A stretch of 11,459 bases of DNA from Thermodesulfovibrio sp. (GTDB lineage Bacteria; Nitrospirota; Thermodesulfovibrionia; Thermodesulfovibrionales; JdFR-85). The notes under the pieces were generated by a model. That model had not been told where the DNA came from. It did no database searches and was given only the letters and a program-made list of their open reading frames with translations. The stretch's first letter is position 1. Each line of letters starts with the position of its first letter. Below are positions 1 through 6,953 of this stretch, piece by piece. A program made the translations under genes and the position numbers. The stretch covers positions 1 through 11,459 of the forward strand of contig JALUAR010000126.1 in the NCBI GenBank assembly GCA_027050975.1, read 5' to 3'.

Positions 1-598
1 ATATTAATTTTCTTTGCTCAAGTAAATCAATCACCTTTTTTACGGACTCTTCTATCCCCATTTTTTCGGTATCGATGATAAGATCCGGAGCTTCCGGCTC
101 TTCATAGGGAGAGGATACCCCAGTATAGTTCTTAATGATACCAGCCCTTGCCTTTCTATACTGCCCTTTTGGATCCCTCCTCTCACATTCGTGAAGAGAG
201 CACTTCACATAAATTTCAAAGAAGTTGTCATTGTTGAATCTTTCCCGAACAAAAGCCCTGTCACTGCGAAAGGGAGAGATAAATGCCGCAAGAACGATTA
301 TTCCAGCATCCACAAACAGTTTTGATAGTTCAACAATTCTCCGGAGATTTTCCCTTCTGTCTTCTCTACTGAAGCCAAGGTCAGAGTTAAGGCCGTGGCG
401 AACATTGTCTCCGTCAAGCACATATGCTCGCACCCCCCTCCGGAACAGTTCACTTTCCACTTTATGTGCTATCGTCGACTTTCCCGAGGCAGACAGGCCG
501 GTAAACCAGACAAGGCCGCTCCTGTGTCCGTTCAAGCGGTTTCGATCCTCCCTGGTTACATATCCCTTATGCCAGACAACATGATTGTCCTTTCTCAT
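1..598 (-). CDS. cysC: Adenylylsulfate (APS) kinase, C-terminal end cut by window edge
   Basis: The product phosphorylates adenosine 5'-phosphosulfate with ATP to make PAPS, the activated sulfate used for assimilation or for sulfating polymers. I read 199 codons with no stop. The family is about 200 residues long and only one base remains in the window, so the stop should lie just outside. Visible motifs are the P-loop GLSASGKST (residues 34-42), the substrate-binding stretch DGDNVRHGLN (62-71), FISPFR with the family's conserved serine (Ser108), and the lid motif DPKGQYRKARAG. The chosen start, the ATG at 598, has an AGAGGGGG ribosome site about 10 nt upstream. An in-frame ATG at 619 would add seven residues but has a poorer site. 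The gene is divergent from the HesB-like/hemB pair. No sulfurylase gene is visible, so assimilation versus polysaccharide sulfation cannot be decided. Confidence 0.95.
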   Translation of the reverse strand, partial: MRKDNHVVWHKGYVTREDRNRLNGHRSGLVWFTGLSASGKSTIAHKVESELFRRGVRAYVLDGDNVRHGLNSDLGFSREDRRENLRRIVELSKLFVDAGIIVLAAFISPFRSDRAFVRERFNNDNFFEIYVKCSLHECERRDPKGQYRKARAGIIKNYTGVSSPYEEPEAPDLIIDTEKMGIEESVKKVIDLLEQRKLI

Positions 599-681
599 TG
601 TGCAAAAGCCCCCTCTCATCGTAATCTTTTTCAGTTTAGGCAAACATACAGTTGAGTCTGTTTTGAAAAAACTGAATTTTT

Positions 682-690
682 ATTATATCA
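682..690 (-). promoter_or_regulatory. cysC: Candidate extended -10 promoter for cysC
   Basis: On the minus strand this reads TGATATAAT, a perfect extended -10 (TGn plus TATAAT), 84 nt upstream of the cysC ATG. No convincing -35 box sits 16-18 nt further upstream, which extended -10 promoters can tolerate. Transcription would begin near position 675. This is assigned by sequence match only. Confidence 0.45.
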
Positions 691-757
691 TAAATAATCA
701 TCGAAACGTTGGCAGAGTATCGACAGGCCACAGGGGAATTCCTTGCCTTTTAATTAT

Positions 758-795
758 AAAAATGGTTATCATTAATGAAATGCTTTTTGCATAAT
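758..795 (+). promoter_or_regulatory. Candidate promoter and Fur-like site before the HesB-like gene
   Basis: A TTATCA hexamer (766-771) and a CATAAT hexamer (790-795) are 18 nt apart and could be the -35 and -10 boxes for the HesB-like/hemB pair. The -35 box is covered by an imperfect palindrome, AATG-n5-CATT. By my hand alignment, positions 758-776 match 13 of 19 bases of the classical Fur box. Iron control of an Fe-S carrier would make sense, but the match is modest and the region is AT-rich. Confidence 0.25.
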
Positions 796-826
796 TTCAG
801 ACTTTAATTTAAGATCAGGAGGAAAG

Positions 827-1147
827 ATGATAACGATCACAGATGTAGCAGCGGATAAAGCAAAAGAGCTTCTTGCCCAGGAAGGCAAGGAGGGATGGGG
901 GCTCAGGCTATATGTTTACGGCGGTGGCTGATCCACCTCATACGGCCTTGATGTAGCCGAAAATCCCCTGGAAGGGGATCAGGTGATAGAGAAGAACGGT
1001 TTGAGGGTATTCATCGATCCATATACCTACCAAACCCTCTCTGGTATGGAAATTGATTATGTTGACAACGGTACAGTGGCAGGTTTTGTCCTGAGGGGAG
1101 GACAGCCCTCTTCCTCATGCGGACCAAGTTGCGGAAGTACCTGTTAA
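827..1147 (+). CDS. HesB/IscA-like Fe-S protein with in-frame TGA at the cysteine-35 position (probable selenoprotein)
   Basis: This is a 106-residue A-type (HesB/IscA/ErpA) protein, a family that binds or carries iron or Fe-S clusters for delivery to apoproteins. The ATG at 827 follows a strong AGGAGG ribosome site (817-822). The frame contains one TGA (929-931, codon 35) and ends at TAA. Residues around it read GLRLYVYGGG-[TGA]-STSYGLDV, matching GLRLGVRTSGCSGMAY of E. coli IscA, whose metal-ligand Cys35 falls at the same number. Downstream the family pattern continues (NGLRVFIDPYTYQTLSG, then IDYVDNG...GFVLRGG). The end is cysteine-rich: Cys98, Cys102 and Cys106, spaced C-x3-C-x3-C instead of the usual C-x-C. 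TGA ends other genes here, so recoding of the whole code is excluded. I infer Sec35; a recent nonsense mutation is the alternative. hemB follows after 15 nt. Confidence 0.85.
928..987 (+). promoter_or_regulatory. Candidate bacterial SECIS region downstream of the in-frame TGA
   Basis: Bacterial selenocysteine insertion needs a stem-loop just 3' of the UGA, inside the coding sequence. Three pairings are visible here. (a) ATCCCC (963-968) with GGGGAT (974-979): six perfect pairs, loop TGGAA, 37 nt between UGA and loop. (b) CGGC (943-946) with GCCG (956-959): a 9-nt loop that starts 15 nt after the UGA. (c) CTGATCC (928-934) with GGATCAG (976-982): seven perfect pairs that include the UGA and enclose hairpin b. 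Pairings a and c exclude each other. The loop of (a) carries G at position two, as expected for SelB-bound loops. Which fold forms cannot be decided by eye. Confidence 0.5.
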
Positions 1148-1162
1148 GTCAAAGCAGGATAC

Positions 1163-2134
1163 ATGTTTCCAGTTCACAGACCAAGAAGGCTCAGAAGTTC
1201 AGAAACATTGAGGAGGATGGTCCGTGAGACCATCCTCACACCCGATGATTTTATCTATCCCCTCTTTGTAACCCACGGCCGTGGTGTCAAAAAGCCCATC
1301 AACTCAATGCCAGGATGCTTCCAGGAGTCTATCGACGAGCTGGTAAAAACCGCCAAGGAAATCTATTCACTCGGAATTCCTGCGGTAATACTCTTTGGCA
1401 TTCCCGAGCATAAGGATGAACTGGGTTCGGAGGCCTATGACCCTCACGGTGTGGTTCAGGAGGCAATAAAGGCACTTAAGGATACCCTTCCTGATCTCCT
1501 GGTTATAACAGATGTATGCATGTGCGAGTACACAAGCCATGGTCATTGTGGCATTGTAAAAGACGGTGAGGTATTGAATGACCCTACCCTGGAGCTACTA
1601 CAGAAGGAGGCTCTCTCCCATGCCCGGGCAGGAGCGGATATGGTAGCACCCTCCGACATGATGGATGGCAGGGTTAAGGCAATACGTGAGATTCTTGACG
1701 ACGAAGGATTCAGCCACATCCCCATTATGAGTTATGCAGCCAAGTATGCCTCTGCCTTTTATGGCCCCTTCAGGGAGGCAGCTGAATCCACTCCCCAGTT
1801 TGGTGACAGACGCTCATATCAGATGGACCCACCAAACAGAAGGGAGGCCCTGAAGGAGGTTGCCCTTGACATTGAAGAGGGAGCGGATATTGTAATGGTT
1901 AAACCCGCCCTGGCATATCTCGATGTTATTTCCGATGTTAAAGAGAACTTTGATGTACCTGTGGCTGCTTACAATGTATCCGGTGAGTACTCCCTTGTGA
2001 AGGCCGCCTCACAGCTTGGCTGGATTGATCATGACAGGGTAATGATGGAAATCCTTACCTCTATTAAACGGGCTGGTGCCGACATAATACTCACCTATTT
2101 TGCTCCGGAAGCAGCAAAAATCCTGAACAGATAG
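1163..2134 (+). CDS. hemB: Delta-aminolevulinic acid dehydratase (porphobilinogen synthase)
   Basis: The enzyme condenses two 5-aminolevulinate molecules into porphobilinogen, the second common step of heme, siroheme and cobalamin synthesis, in the cytoplasm. The 323-residue length is normal for the family. The N-terminus (FPVHRPRRLR) is typical of HemB, which supports the ATG at 1163. The ribosome site is weak (CAGGA). The cysteine metal site DVCMCEYTSHGHCG gives Cys119, Cys121 and Cys129, so this is the zinc-type enzyme. The two active-site lysines that hold substrate as Schiff bases are Lys194 (YAAKYAS) and Lys247 (MVKPAL). hemB lies 15 nt after the HesB-like gene and is probably co-transcribed with it. 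The gene ends in TAG, and the same frame then stays open for 66 more codons, which may be chance. Confidence 0.97.
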   Translation: MFPVHRPRRLRSSETLRRMVRETILTPDDFIYPLFVTHGRGVKKPINSMPGCFQESIDELVKTAKEIYSLGIPAVILFGIPEHKDELGSEAYDPHGVVQEAIKALKDTLPDLLVITDVCMCEYTSHGHCGIVKDGEVLNDPTLELLQKEALSHARAGADMVAPSDMMDGRVKAIREILDDEGFSHIPIMSYAAKYASAFYGPFREAAESTPQFGDRRSYQMDPPNRREALKEVALDIEEGADIVMVKPALAYLDVISDVKENFDVPVAAYNVSGEYSLVKAASQLGWIDHDRVMMEILTSIKRAGADIILTYFAPEAAKILNR

Positions 2135-2191
2135 GGGACCAACCTCTACCCGAAAAGAACCATCCATGAAACTTTTAGACGATTCATCTGT

Positions 2192-2211
2192 CAGGCAATG
2201 GGCATTGCCTG
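2192..2211. repeat. Perfect inverted repeat in the hemB-gyrA gap
   Basis: Nine-base arms CAGGCAATG and CATTGCCTG flank a GG centre, a near-perfect 20-bp palindrome 57 nt after the hemB stop. A second, weaker pair (GACTCCA at 2225-2231, TGGAGTC at 2260-2266) follows. No clear T-tract follows either, so neither is a good intrinsic terminator. The first could be an operator or a transcript-end hairpin. Confidence 0.5.
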
Positions 2212-2330
2212 TTATGTAATTCCTGACTCCAGTGATAAGGATTCAAAGGGTTTGTATGATGGAGTCTTCATCTCAACAGACTCCCCGGAAATCCGAGCCC
2301 CAGTCTTTCGAGATTACCTGTATCGAAATA

Positions 2331-2339
2331 TGGTATAAT
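2331..2339 (+). promoter_or_regulatory. gyrA: Candidate extended -10 promoter for the gyrA operon
   Basis: TGGTATAAT is a perfect extended -10 (TGn plus TATAAT) 61 nt upstream of the gyrA ATG. No good -35 hexamer sits at 16-18 nt. Transcription would begin near 2346 and could cover gyrA, holB, ricT and metG. The gyrA ribosome site AAAGGAGG ends just before the ATG at 2400. Confidence 0.5.
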
Positions 2340-2399
2340 TAACAGTTTATTATCCTCTATCCTTTATTCCCTGCTGATATATAAACAAAAGGAGGTTTT

Positions 2400-4805
2400 A
2401 TGAGTCTTTTACCTGTAAACATAGAAGAGGAGATGAAAATCAGCTACCTTGATTACGCAATGAGCGTAATCATTGGTAGGGCACTGCCTGATGTAAGAGA
2501 CGGGCTAAAGCCTGTTCAGAGGAGAATCCTTTATGCCATGTTCAGGGAGGGGCTTCTTCCAGGCAAAAAGTATTCAAAGTGTGCGGGAGTTGTAGGAGAG
2601 GTTCTAAAGAAGTACCATCCCCATGGTGATTCGGCAGTGTATGATGCCCTCGTCCGTCTTGCCCAAGAGTTTAATATGCGTTATCCACTGATAGACGGAC
2701 AGGGGAACTTCGGCTCCATCGATGGTGACCCGCCTGCTGCATACCGTTACACAGAGGCACGACTTGCTAAAATAGCGGAAGAACTCCTGAGAGATATAGA
2801 CAAAGAGACTGTTGATTTCATACCAAACTTCGATGAAACAACCACAGAACCTGTAGTACTCCCCTCACGGGTACCAAACCTTTTGATAAATGGCTCCTCC
2901 GGTATTGCCGTGGGTATGGCCACAAATATTCCTCCACACAACCTGTCCGAAGTGATCGACGGCCTGGTAATGCTCCTTGAAAAACCGGACAGCTCTGTGC
3001 AGGACCTTATGACAAAGATAAAAGGACCTGACTTTCCCACAGGCGGAATCATATACGGCAGCAACGGAATCATCGAGGCATACACCCACGGAAGGGGTGT
3101 CATCAAGGTGAGAGCAAGGGTCAGGGTGGAAAAGCCTCACAAAGGACCCGAACAGATCATTATTACGGAACTTCCCTACCAGGTAAACAAGGCACGGCTT
3201 ATAGAGAAGATTGCCGAACTTGTTAGAAATAAAAAGATAGAGGGAATATCGGAGATACGGGATGAGTCAGACAGAGACGGAATCAGGGTTGTTCTTGAGC
3301 TGAAAAGGGGAGAGATACCCGAGGTAATAATAAACAACCTGTACAAACACACCCAGATGGAAAGCAGTTACGGTATCAATATGCTGGCTCTGCTTGGTGG
3401 GCAGCCCAGGATAATGAGCCTCAGAAGGATACTCAGCCAGTTCCTCCAGCACCGCAGAGAGGTAACAATCAGGCGTACCCGCTTTGAATTGAGAAAGGCG
3501 GAGGAGAAGGCACATATTCTTGAAGGTCTGAAAATCGCTTTAGATTACCTTGATGAGATAATAAACCTGATCAGGGCATCAAGCACTCCGGAGGAGGCCC
3601 GCAGGGGACTTACCGACCGTTATCCACTGTCTGAGATTCAGGCCCAGGCCATCCTCGATATGAAACTACAGAGACTCACCGGACTGGAAAGGGAAAAGAT
3701 AATAAAGGAATACGAAGAAACCATCAAGGAGATAGAGAGATTAAAAGCAATACTGGCCAGCGAGACCCTTGTTAACGAAATCGTAAAAGAAGAACTTCTG
3801 GAGATAAAGGAAAAATACGGAGACGAACGTAGAACCGAGATCATCCCCGAGGCAAAGGAGATATCTATCGAGGATCTTATTGCCGAGGAGGAGATGGTTA
3901 TCACTATCTCTCATAACGGCTACATCAAAAGGAATCCCCTGAGCGAGTATCGTAGCCAACGACGTGGAGGCAAGGGGCTCATCGGCATGGAAACGAGAGA
4001 GAATGATTATGTTGAACAGATATTCATCGGCTCCACCCACGACTACATGCTCTTTTTCTCCAATCTCGGACGACTCTACTGGCTAAAGATCTACCAGATA
4101 CCTGAGGCAGGAAGGGCCTCTCGTGGAAAGGCAATTGTAAACCTCCTTCAGTTAAGCGAGGGTGAACGTATCACCACTGCCATACCAGTAAAGGACTTTG
4201 AAGAGGGCTATCTTGTTATGTTTACAAAGAAGGGCACTGTTAAGAAAACGCCTCTTAAGGACTTCAGCAATCCACGTGGAAGAGGCATAATAGCCATAAC
4301 CCTTGATTATGGTGATGAGCTTATTGCCGTCAGAAGGACCACCGGAACCGATGACCTCCTTATAGGCACAAGAAGCGGTCTTGCAATCAGGTTCCACGAA
4401 GAGGATGTACGTCCTATGGGAAGAACCGCAAGGGGTGTAAGGGGTATAAAACTCACAAATGATGATGAGGTGGTATCAGCCGAGGTGGTTCAGGACAGGA
4501 CCACTATTCTTACTGTTACTGAAAAAGGATTTGGAAAGAGGACCAGAATAGAGGAGTATCCTGTACATGGAAGAGGCGGAAAAGGGGTAATCTCAATAAA
4601 AACCAATGAGAAGGTCGGAAAGGCTGTTGGATTGTTGCAGGTTAAGGATGATGATGAGATAGTACTGATAACCAATACCGGAAAACTGATAAGAACAAAA
4701 ACAGAGAATATATCAATTCTCGGAAGAAACACCCAAGGTGTGAAACTGATGGATGTCAGCGATGACGACCGTGTGGTAAGCCTCGGAAAGGTTATGGAGA
4801 AGTAA
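2400..4805 (+). CDS. gyrA: DNA gyrase subunit A
   Basis: GyrA is the breakage-reunion subunit of DNA gyrase. With GyrB it introduces negative supercoils using ATP. The 801-residue protein begins at an ATG with a near-perfect AAAGGAGG ribosome site. The N-terminal part holds the DNA-cleavage domain, with the catalytic tyrosine Tyr117 in the AAYRYTEAR motif. The quinolone-determining region reads HPHGDSAVYD, with Ser78 and Asp82 at the positions of E. coli Ser83 and Asp87, so the common resistance substitutions are absent. The C-terminal beta-pinwheel contains the GyrA-box QRRGGKG (520-526), which separates it from ParC. It is shorter than the 875-residue E. coli protein, mainly because it lacks a long acidic tail. 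It appears to head an operon: holB starts 4 nt after its stop. Confidence 0.98.
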   Translation: MSLLPVNIEEEMKISYLDYAMSVIIGRALPDVRDGLKPVQRRILYAMFREGLLPGKKYSKCAGVVGEVLKKYHPHGDSAVYDALVRLAQEFNMRYPLIDGQGNFGSIDGDPPAAYRYTEARLAKIAEELLRDIDKETVDFIPNFDETTTEPVVLPSRVPNLLINGSSGIAVGMATNIPPHNLSEVIDGLVMLLEKPDSSVQDLMTKIKGPDFPTGGIIYGSNGIIEAYTHGRGVIKVRARVRVEKPHKGPEQIIITELPYQVNKARLIEKIAELVRNKKIEGISEIRDESDRDGIRVVLELKRGEIPEVIINNLYKHTQMESSYGINMLALLGGQPRIMSLRRILSQFLQHRREVTIRRTRFELRKAEEKAHILEGLKIALDYLDEIINLIRASSTPEEARRGLTDRYPLSEIQAQAILDMKLQRLTGLEREKIIKEYEETIKEIERLKAILASETLVNEIVKEELLEIKEKYGDERRTEIIPEAKEISIEDLIAEEEMVITISHNGYIKRNPLSEYRSQRRGGKGLIGMETRENDYVEQIFIGSTHDYMLFFSNLGRLYWLKIYQIPEAGRASRGKAIVNLLQLSEGERITTAIPVKDFEEGYLVMFTKKGTVKKTPLKDFSNPRGRGIIAITLDYGDELIAVRRTTGTDDLLIGTRSGLAIRFHEEDVRPMGRTARGVRGIKLTNDDEVVSAEVVQDRTTILTVTEKGFGKRTRIEEYPVHGRGGKGVISIKTNEKVGKAVGLLQVKDDDEIVLITNTGKLIRTKTENISILGRNTQGVKLMDVSDDDRVVSLGKVMEK

Positions 4806-4809
4806 GAGA

Positions 4810-5793
4810 TTGGGGCTTCACAGTAATATAATAGGACATTCCCGGCAGAAGGAAATACTCCTTGGCTCCCTGAGGAGAGAGAGGCTTTCAACCTCTTATC
4901 TCTTCGCCGGAGACAGTGGCATAGGTAAGAGACTTATGGCCCTGGAGTTTGCAAAAACCCTCAACTGCCTCTCACCTGTTACCCCAGACAATGATGCCTG
5001 TGACGAATGCCACTCATGTAAAAAGATTGCCAGCCTTAAACATCCGGATATCATGCTTGTGGAACCCGAGAAGAACTTGATCAAGATAGACAATATCAGG
5101 GAAATTCAGGAATTCCTTTCACTGTCCCCTTATGAGGGCAAAAAAAAGGTGGTAATCATAGACAATGCCGAATACATGAATCAGGCCGCCTCAAATGCCT
5201 TTCTGAAGACCCTTGAGGAGCCTCCTCCAAACAGCGTCTTAATCCTTGTTACCAGCTCTGCCGATACACTGCTTGAGACAATCCGTTCAAGATGCTTCAG
5301 GCTAAACTTCTCTCTCCTGAGCAGGGATGAAACAGAGGAGATTTTACGTCTTCACCTGCCTGATGCCACTGATACTGAAATCGCAACCTTAACAAGAATT
5401 GCTATGGGACGACCTGGAACAGTTCTGATAGATGACATCGAAGGCTTTTTCACGGAAATGGAACAGATACTCGCGGAAATAGAAAAGGGACACCTGTTGC
5501 ATCAGTGGAAGGACAGAGTGGATATTGAAGACTGGCTTAATCATCTCCTTTTGCTTCTCCGGGATATTCTTGTATTGAGGTTGTCTCCCTCGGACAAAGA
5601 TCTCATTATCCATAAAAATGTAGAAAAGACAATTACAAGGATTAGTAAAAAGGTAAGTGACGATTATATAATAAAATTATACACCGATTTAATTGAACTT
5701 AAGAGTGCACTCAGGCTAAACCTGAATGTGTCAATTGTCTTACAGTATCTTTCTACCTGCCTGATGAGAATAAAAAGGCAGACGAAGGTCTGA
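4810..5793 (+). CDS. holB: DNA polymerase III delta' subunit (clamp loader), TTG start
   Basis: This is a AAA+ clamp-loader subunit that helps place the beta sliding clamp on DNA. The 327 residues show a P-loop-like GDSGIGKR (34-41), a four-cysteine zinc module (Cys53, Cys64, Cys67, Cys70), a Walker B-like VVIIDNAE (114-121), FLKTLEEPP and the SRC motif (160-162). The SRC arginine acts as an arginine finger for neighbouring subunits. The P-loop ends in KR instead of K followed by S/T, fitting a delta' that need not hydrolyse ATP. The TTG at 4810 is chosen because family homology (IIGHSRQKEILL) starts immediately and no ATG is available. The GGAGAAG at the end of gyrA can serve as its ribosome site, so translation is probably coupled. 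dnaX-encoded tau/gamma is the main lookalike, but the length and the lack of its C-terminal domains argue for delta'. Confidence 0.93.
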   Translation: MGLHSNIIGHSRQKEILLGSLRRERLSTSYLFAGDSGIGKRLMALEFAKTLNCLSPVTPDNDACDECHSCKKIASLKHPDIMLVEPEKNLIKIDNIREIQEFLSLSPYEGKKKVVIIDNAEYMNQAASNAFLKTLEEPPPNSVLILVTSSADTLLETIRSRCFRLNFSLLSRDETEEILRLHLPDATDTEIATLTRIAMGRPGTVLIDDIEGFFTEMEQILAEIEKGHLLHQWKDRVDIEDWLNHLLLLLRDILVLRLSPSDKDLIIHKNVEKTITRISKKVSDDYIIKLYTDLIELKSALRLNLNVSIVLQYLSTCLMRIKRQTKV

Positions 5794-5857
5794 AAAATTC
5801 GGATATTTGCTATAAACGGCGTATTTATCTTACTGAATGTAGTACGGAGGCAAGACA

Positions 5858-6952
5858 ATGAATGAAGAGATAAAGGATACGGTTGTTGCAACAGAGGAAG
5901 ATGAGAAAAGACTTGTTGGCGTAAGATTCCGCCCCTGTGGAAAGGTATACACTTATGACGCCGGAGAGCTGGACCTTTCTCCCGGCGATGAGGTTGTCGT
6001 AGAGTCAATGTTCGGACTGACAATAGGAACAGTAATTACCCTTGATCCGGATTTTGAGGGTAATACTGAACTCAAAACAGTAATAAGAAAGGCCACGGAA
6101 GAGGACTTTAAGGCTTACGAGGAGAACAGGTCTCTGGAGAAGGAGGCACGTGAGTTCTGTCTGGAGAGAATCCATGCCAGAGGGCTGCCCATGAAACTCG
6201 TAGGCACCGAGGTAACCCTAGACAGAAAGAGAATAATATTCTACTTCACTGCAGACGGAAGAATAGATTTCAGAGAACTTGTCAAAGACCTGGCCGCAAA
6301 GTTCAGAACCCGAATAGAGATGCGTCAGATAGGTGTAAGGGATGAGGCAAAGATGCTGGGTGGTATCGGCATATGCGGCAGACAGCTTTGCTGTAACTCC
6401 TTTCTTTCCAACTTTGCACCTATCTCCATCAGAATGGCAAAGGATCAGGAGCTTGTACTTAATACAGCCAAACTGACAGGACTCTGTGGCAGACTGATGT
6501 GCTGCCTCAGTTACGAACATGAAGGCCCAATAGAAGAGGGAGTCGATGAGACACTGGATGTCTCATGTCTCTGTGAAGAGTGCCCCAGAGAGGATCTCGT
6601 TACTGAACATATCTCCGAACCGGTACCAGAAGAGGCGTTGCCATCTGTCAAAGGTGACGAACCTCAACTGTATGAAAGAGAAAAGCCTCCTATGGAGAAA
6701 GAGTCTGTTGAAGAACCTGTTGAGATTAAAAAGGAGGAGGAAGAAAGGGTAAGTACAACGGAGCAGGACAGAGAAAAACCCACCCTGGATAAAGACCAGG
6801 AAATAAGAAAGCCTCATCAGGAGCAGAAAGATAGGACAAAGGAACATGACAGAACCACACCTAATGAGAGAAGAAAAAAGAGGTTCAAGAAGAAAAAGGG
6901 AGCAGCAGCCCAACGTAGAAAGAAAAAAAAGAAAAGGAGGAAGGGCCATTAA
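5858..6952 (+). CDS. ricT: RicT/YaaT-like PSP1-domain protein with basic C-terminal tail
   Basis: The protein belongs to the PSP1 C-terminal domain family. The best-studied member, B. subtilis RicT (YaaT), works with RicA and RicF in an Fe-S-containing complex that guides RNase Y cleavage; whether that applies here is unknown. The core shows GGIGICGRQLCCNSFL (Cys173, Cys178, Cys179), the MAKDQELVLNTAKLTG stretch, and CGRLMCCLSYEHE (Cys210, Cys215, Cys216). A further CLCEEC cluster (Cys237, Cys239, Cys242) follows. From about residue 250 the sequence is low-complexity, first rich in E and K and ending in a strongly basic tail (KRFKKKKG, then RRKKKKKRRKGH), likely disordered and perhaps RNA-binding. 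The ATG at 5858 follows ACGGAGG. The last codons contain the metG ribosome site. The holB-ricT-metG order is common in bacteria and supports the call. Confidence 0.92.
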   Translation: MNEEIKDTVVATEEDEKRLVGVRFRPCGKVYTYDAGELDLSPGDEVVVESMFGLTIGTVITLDPDFEGNTELKTVIRKATEEDFKAYEENRSLEKEAREFCLERIHARGLPMKLVGTEVTLDRKRIIFYFTADGRIDFRELVKDLAAKFRTRIEMRQIGVRDEAKMLGGIGICGRQLCCNSFLSNFAPISIRMAKDQELVLNTAKLTGLCGRLMCCLSYEHEGPIEEGVDETLDVSCLCEECPREDLVTEHISEPVPEEALPSVKGDEPQLYEREKPPMEKESVEEPVEIKKEEEERVSTTEQDREKPTLDKDQEIRKPHQEQKDRTKEHDRTTPNERRKKRFKKKKGAAAQRRKKKKKRRKGH

Positions 6953-6953
6953 G

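Noticed and set aside
225..655. Plus-strand open frames opposite cysC.
   Set aside because: The minus strand encodes a complete APS kinase core with all motifs; the plus frames are its reverse shadow.
725..755. A terminator-like AGGC ... GCCTTTT pattern in the cysC/HesB spacer.
   Set aside because: Only four base pairs around a long loop, and no gene would end there on that strand.
827..1147. The HesB-like gene as a pseudogene broken by a nonsense mutation, or evidence of TGA reassigned genome-wide.
   Set aside because: The stop falls precisely on the conserved cysteine, the rest of the gene is intact with a good ribosome site, and TGA is a normal terminator for holB and gspI. A pseudogene remains the formal alternative.
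2747..3904. Several long open frames antisense to gyrA (and similar ones opposite cysC, hemB, holB and metG).
   Set aside because: They are shadows of well-conserved genes, have no recognisable domains and no ribosome sites.
6846..6953. A 36-codon N-terminal extension of metG.
   Set aside because: It lies wholly inside the low-complexity tail of ricT, and MetRS homology begins right at the ATG at 6954 with a ribosome site in front.
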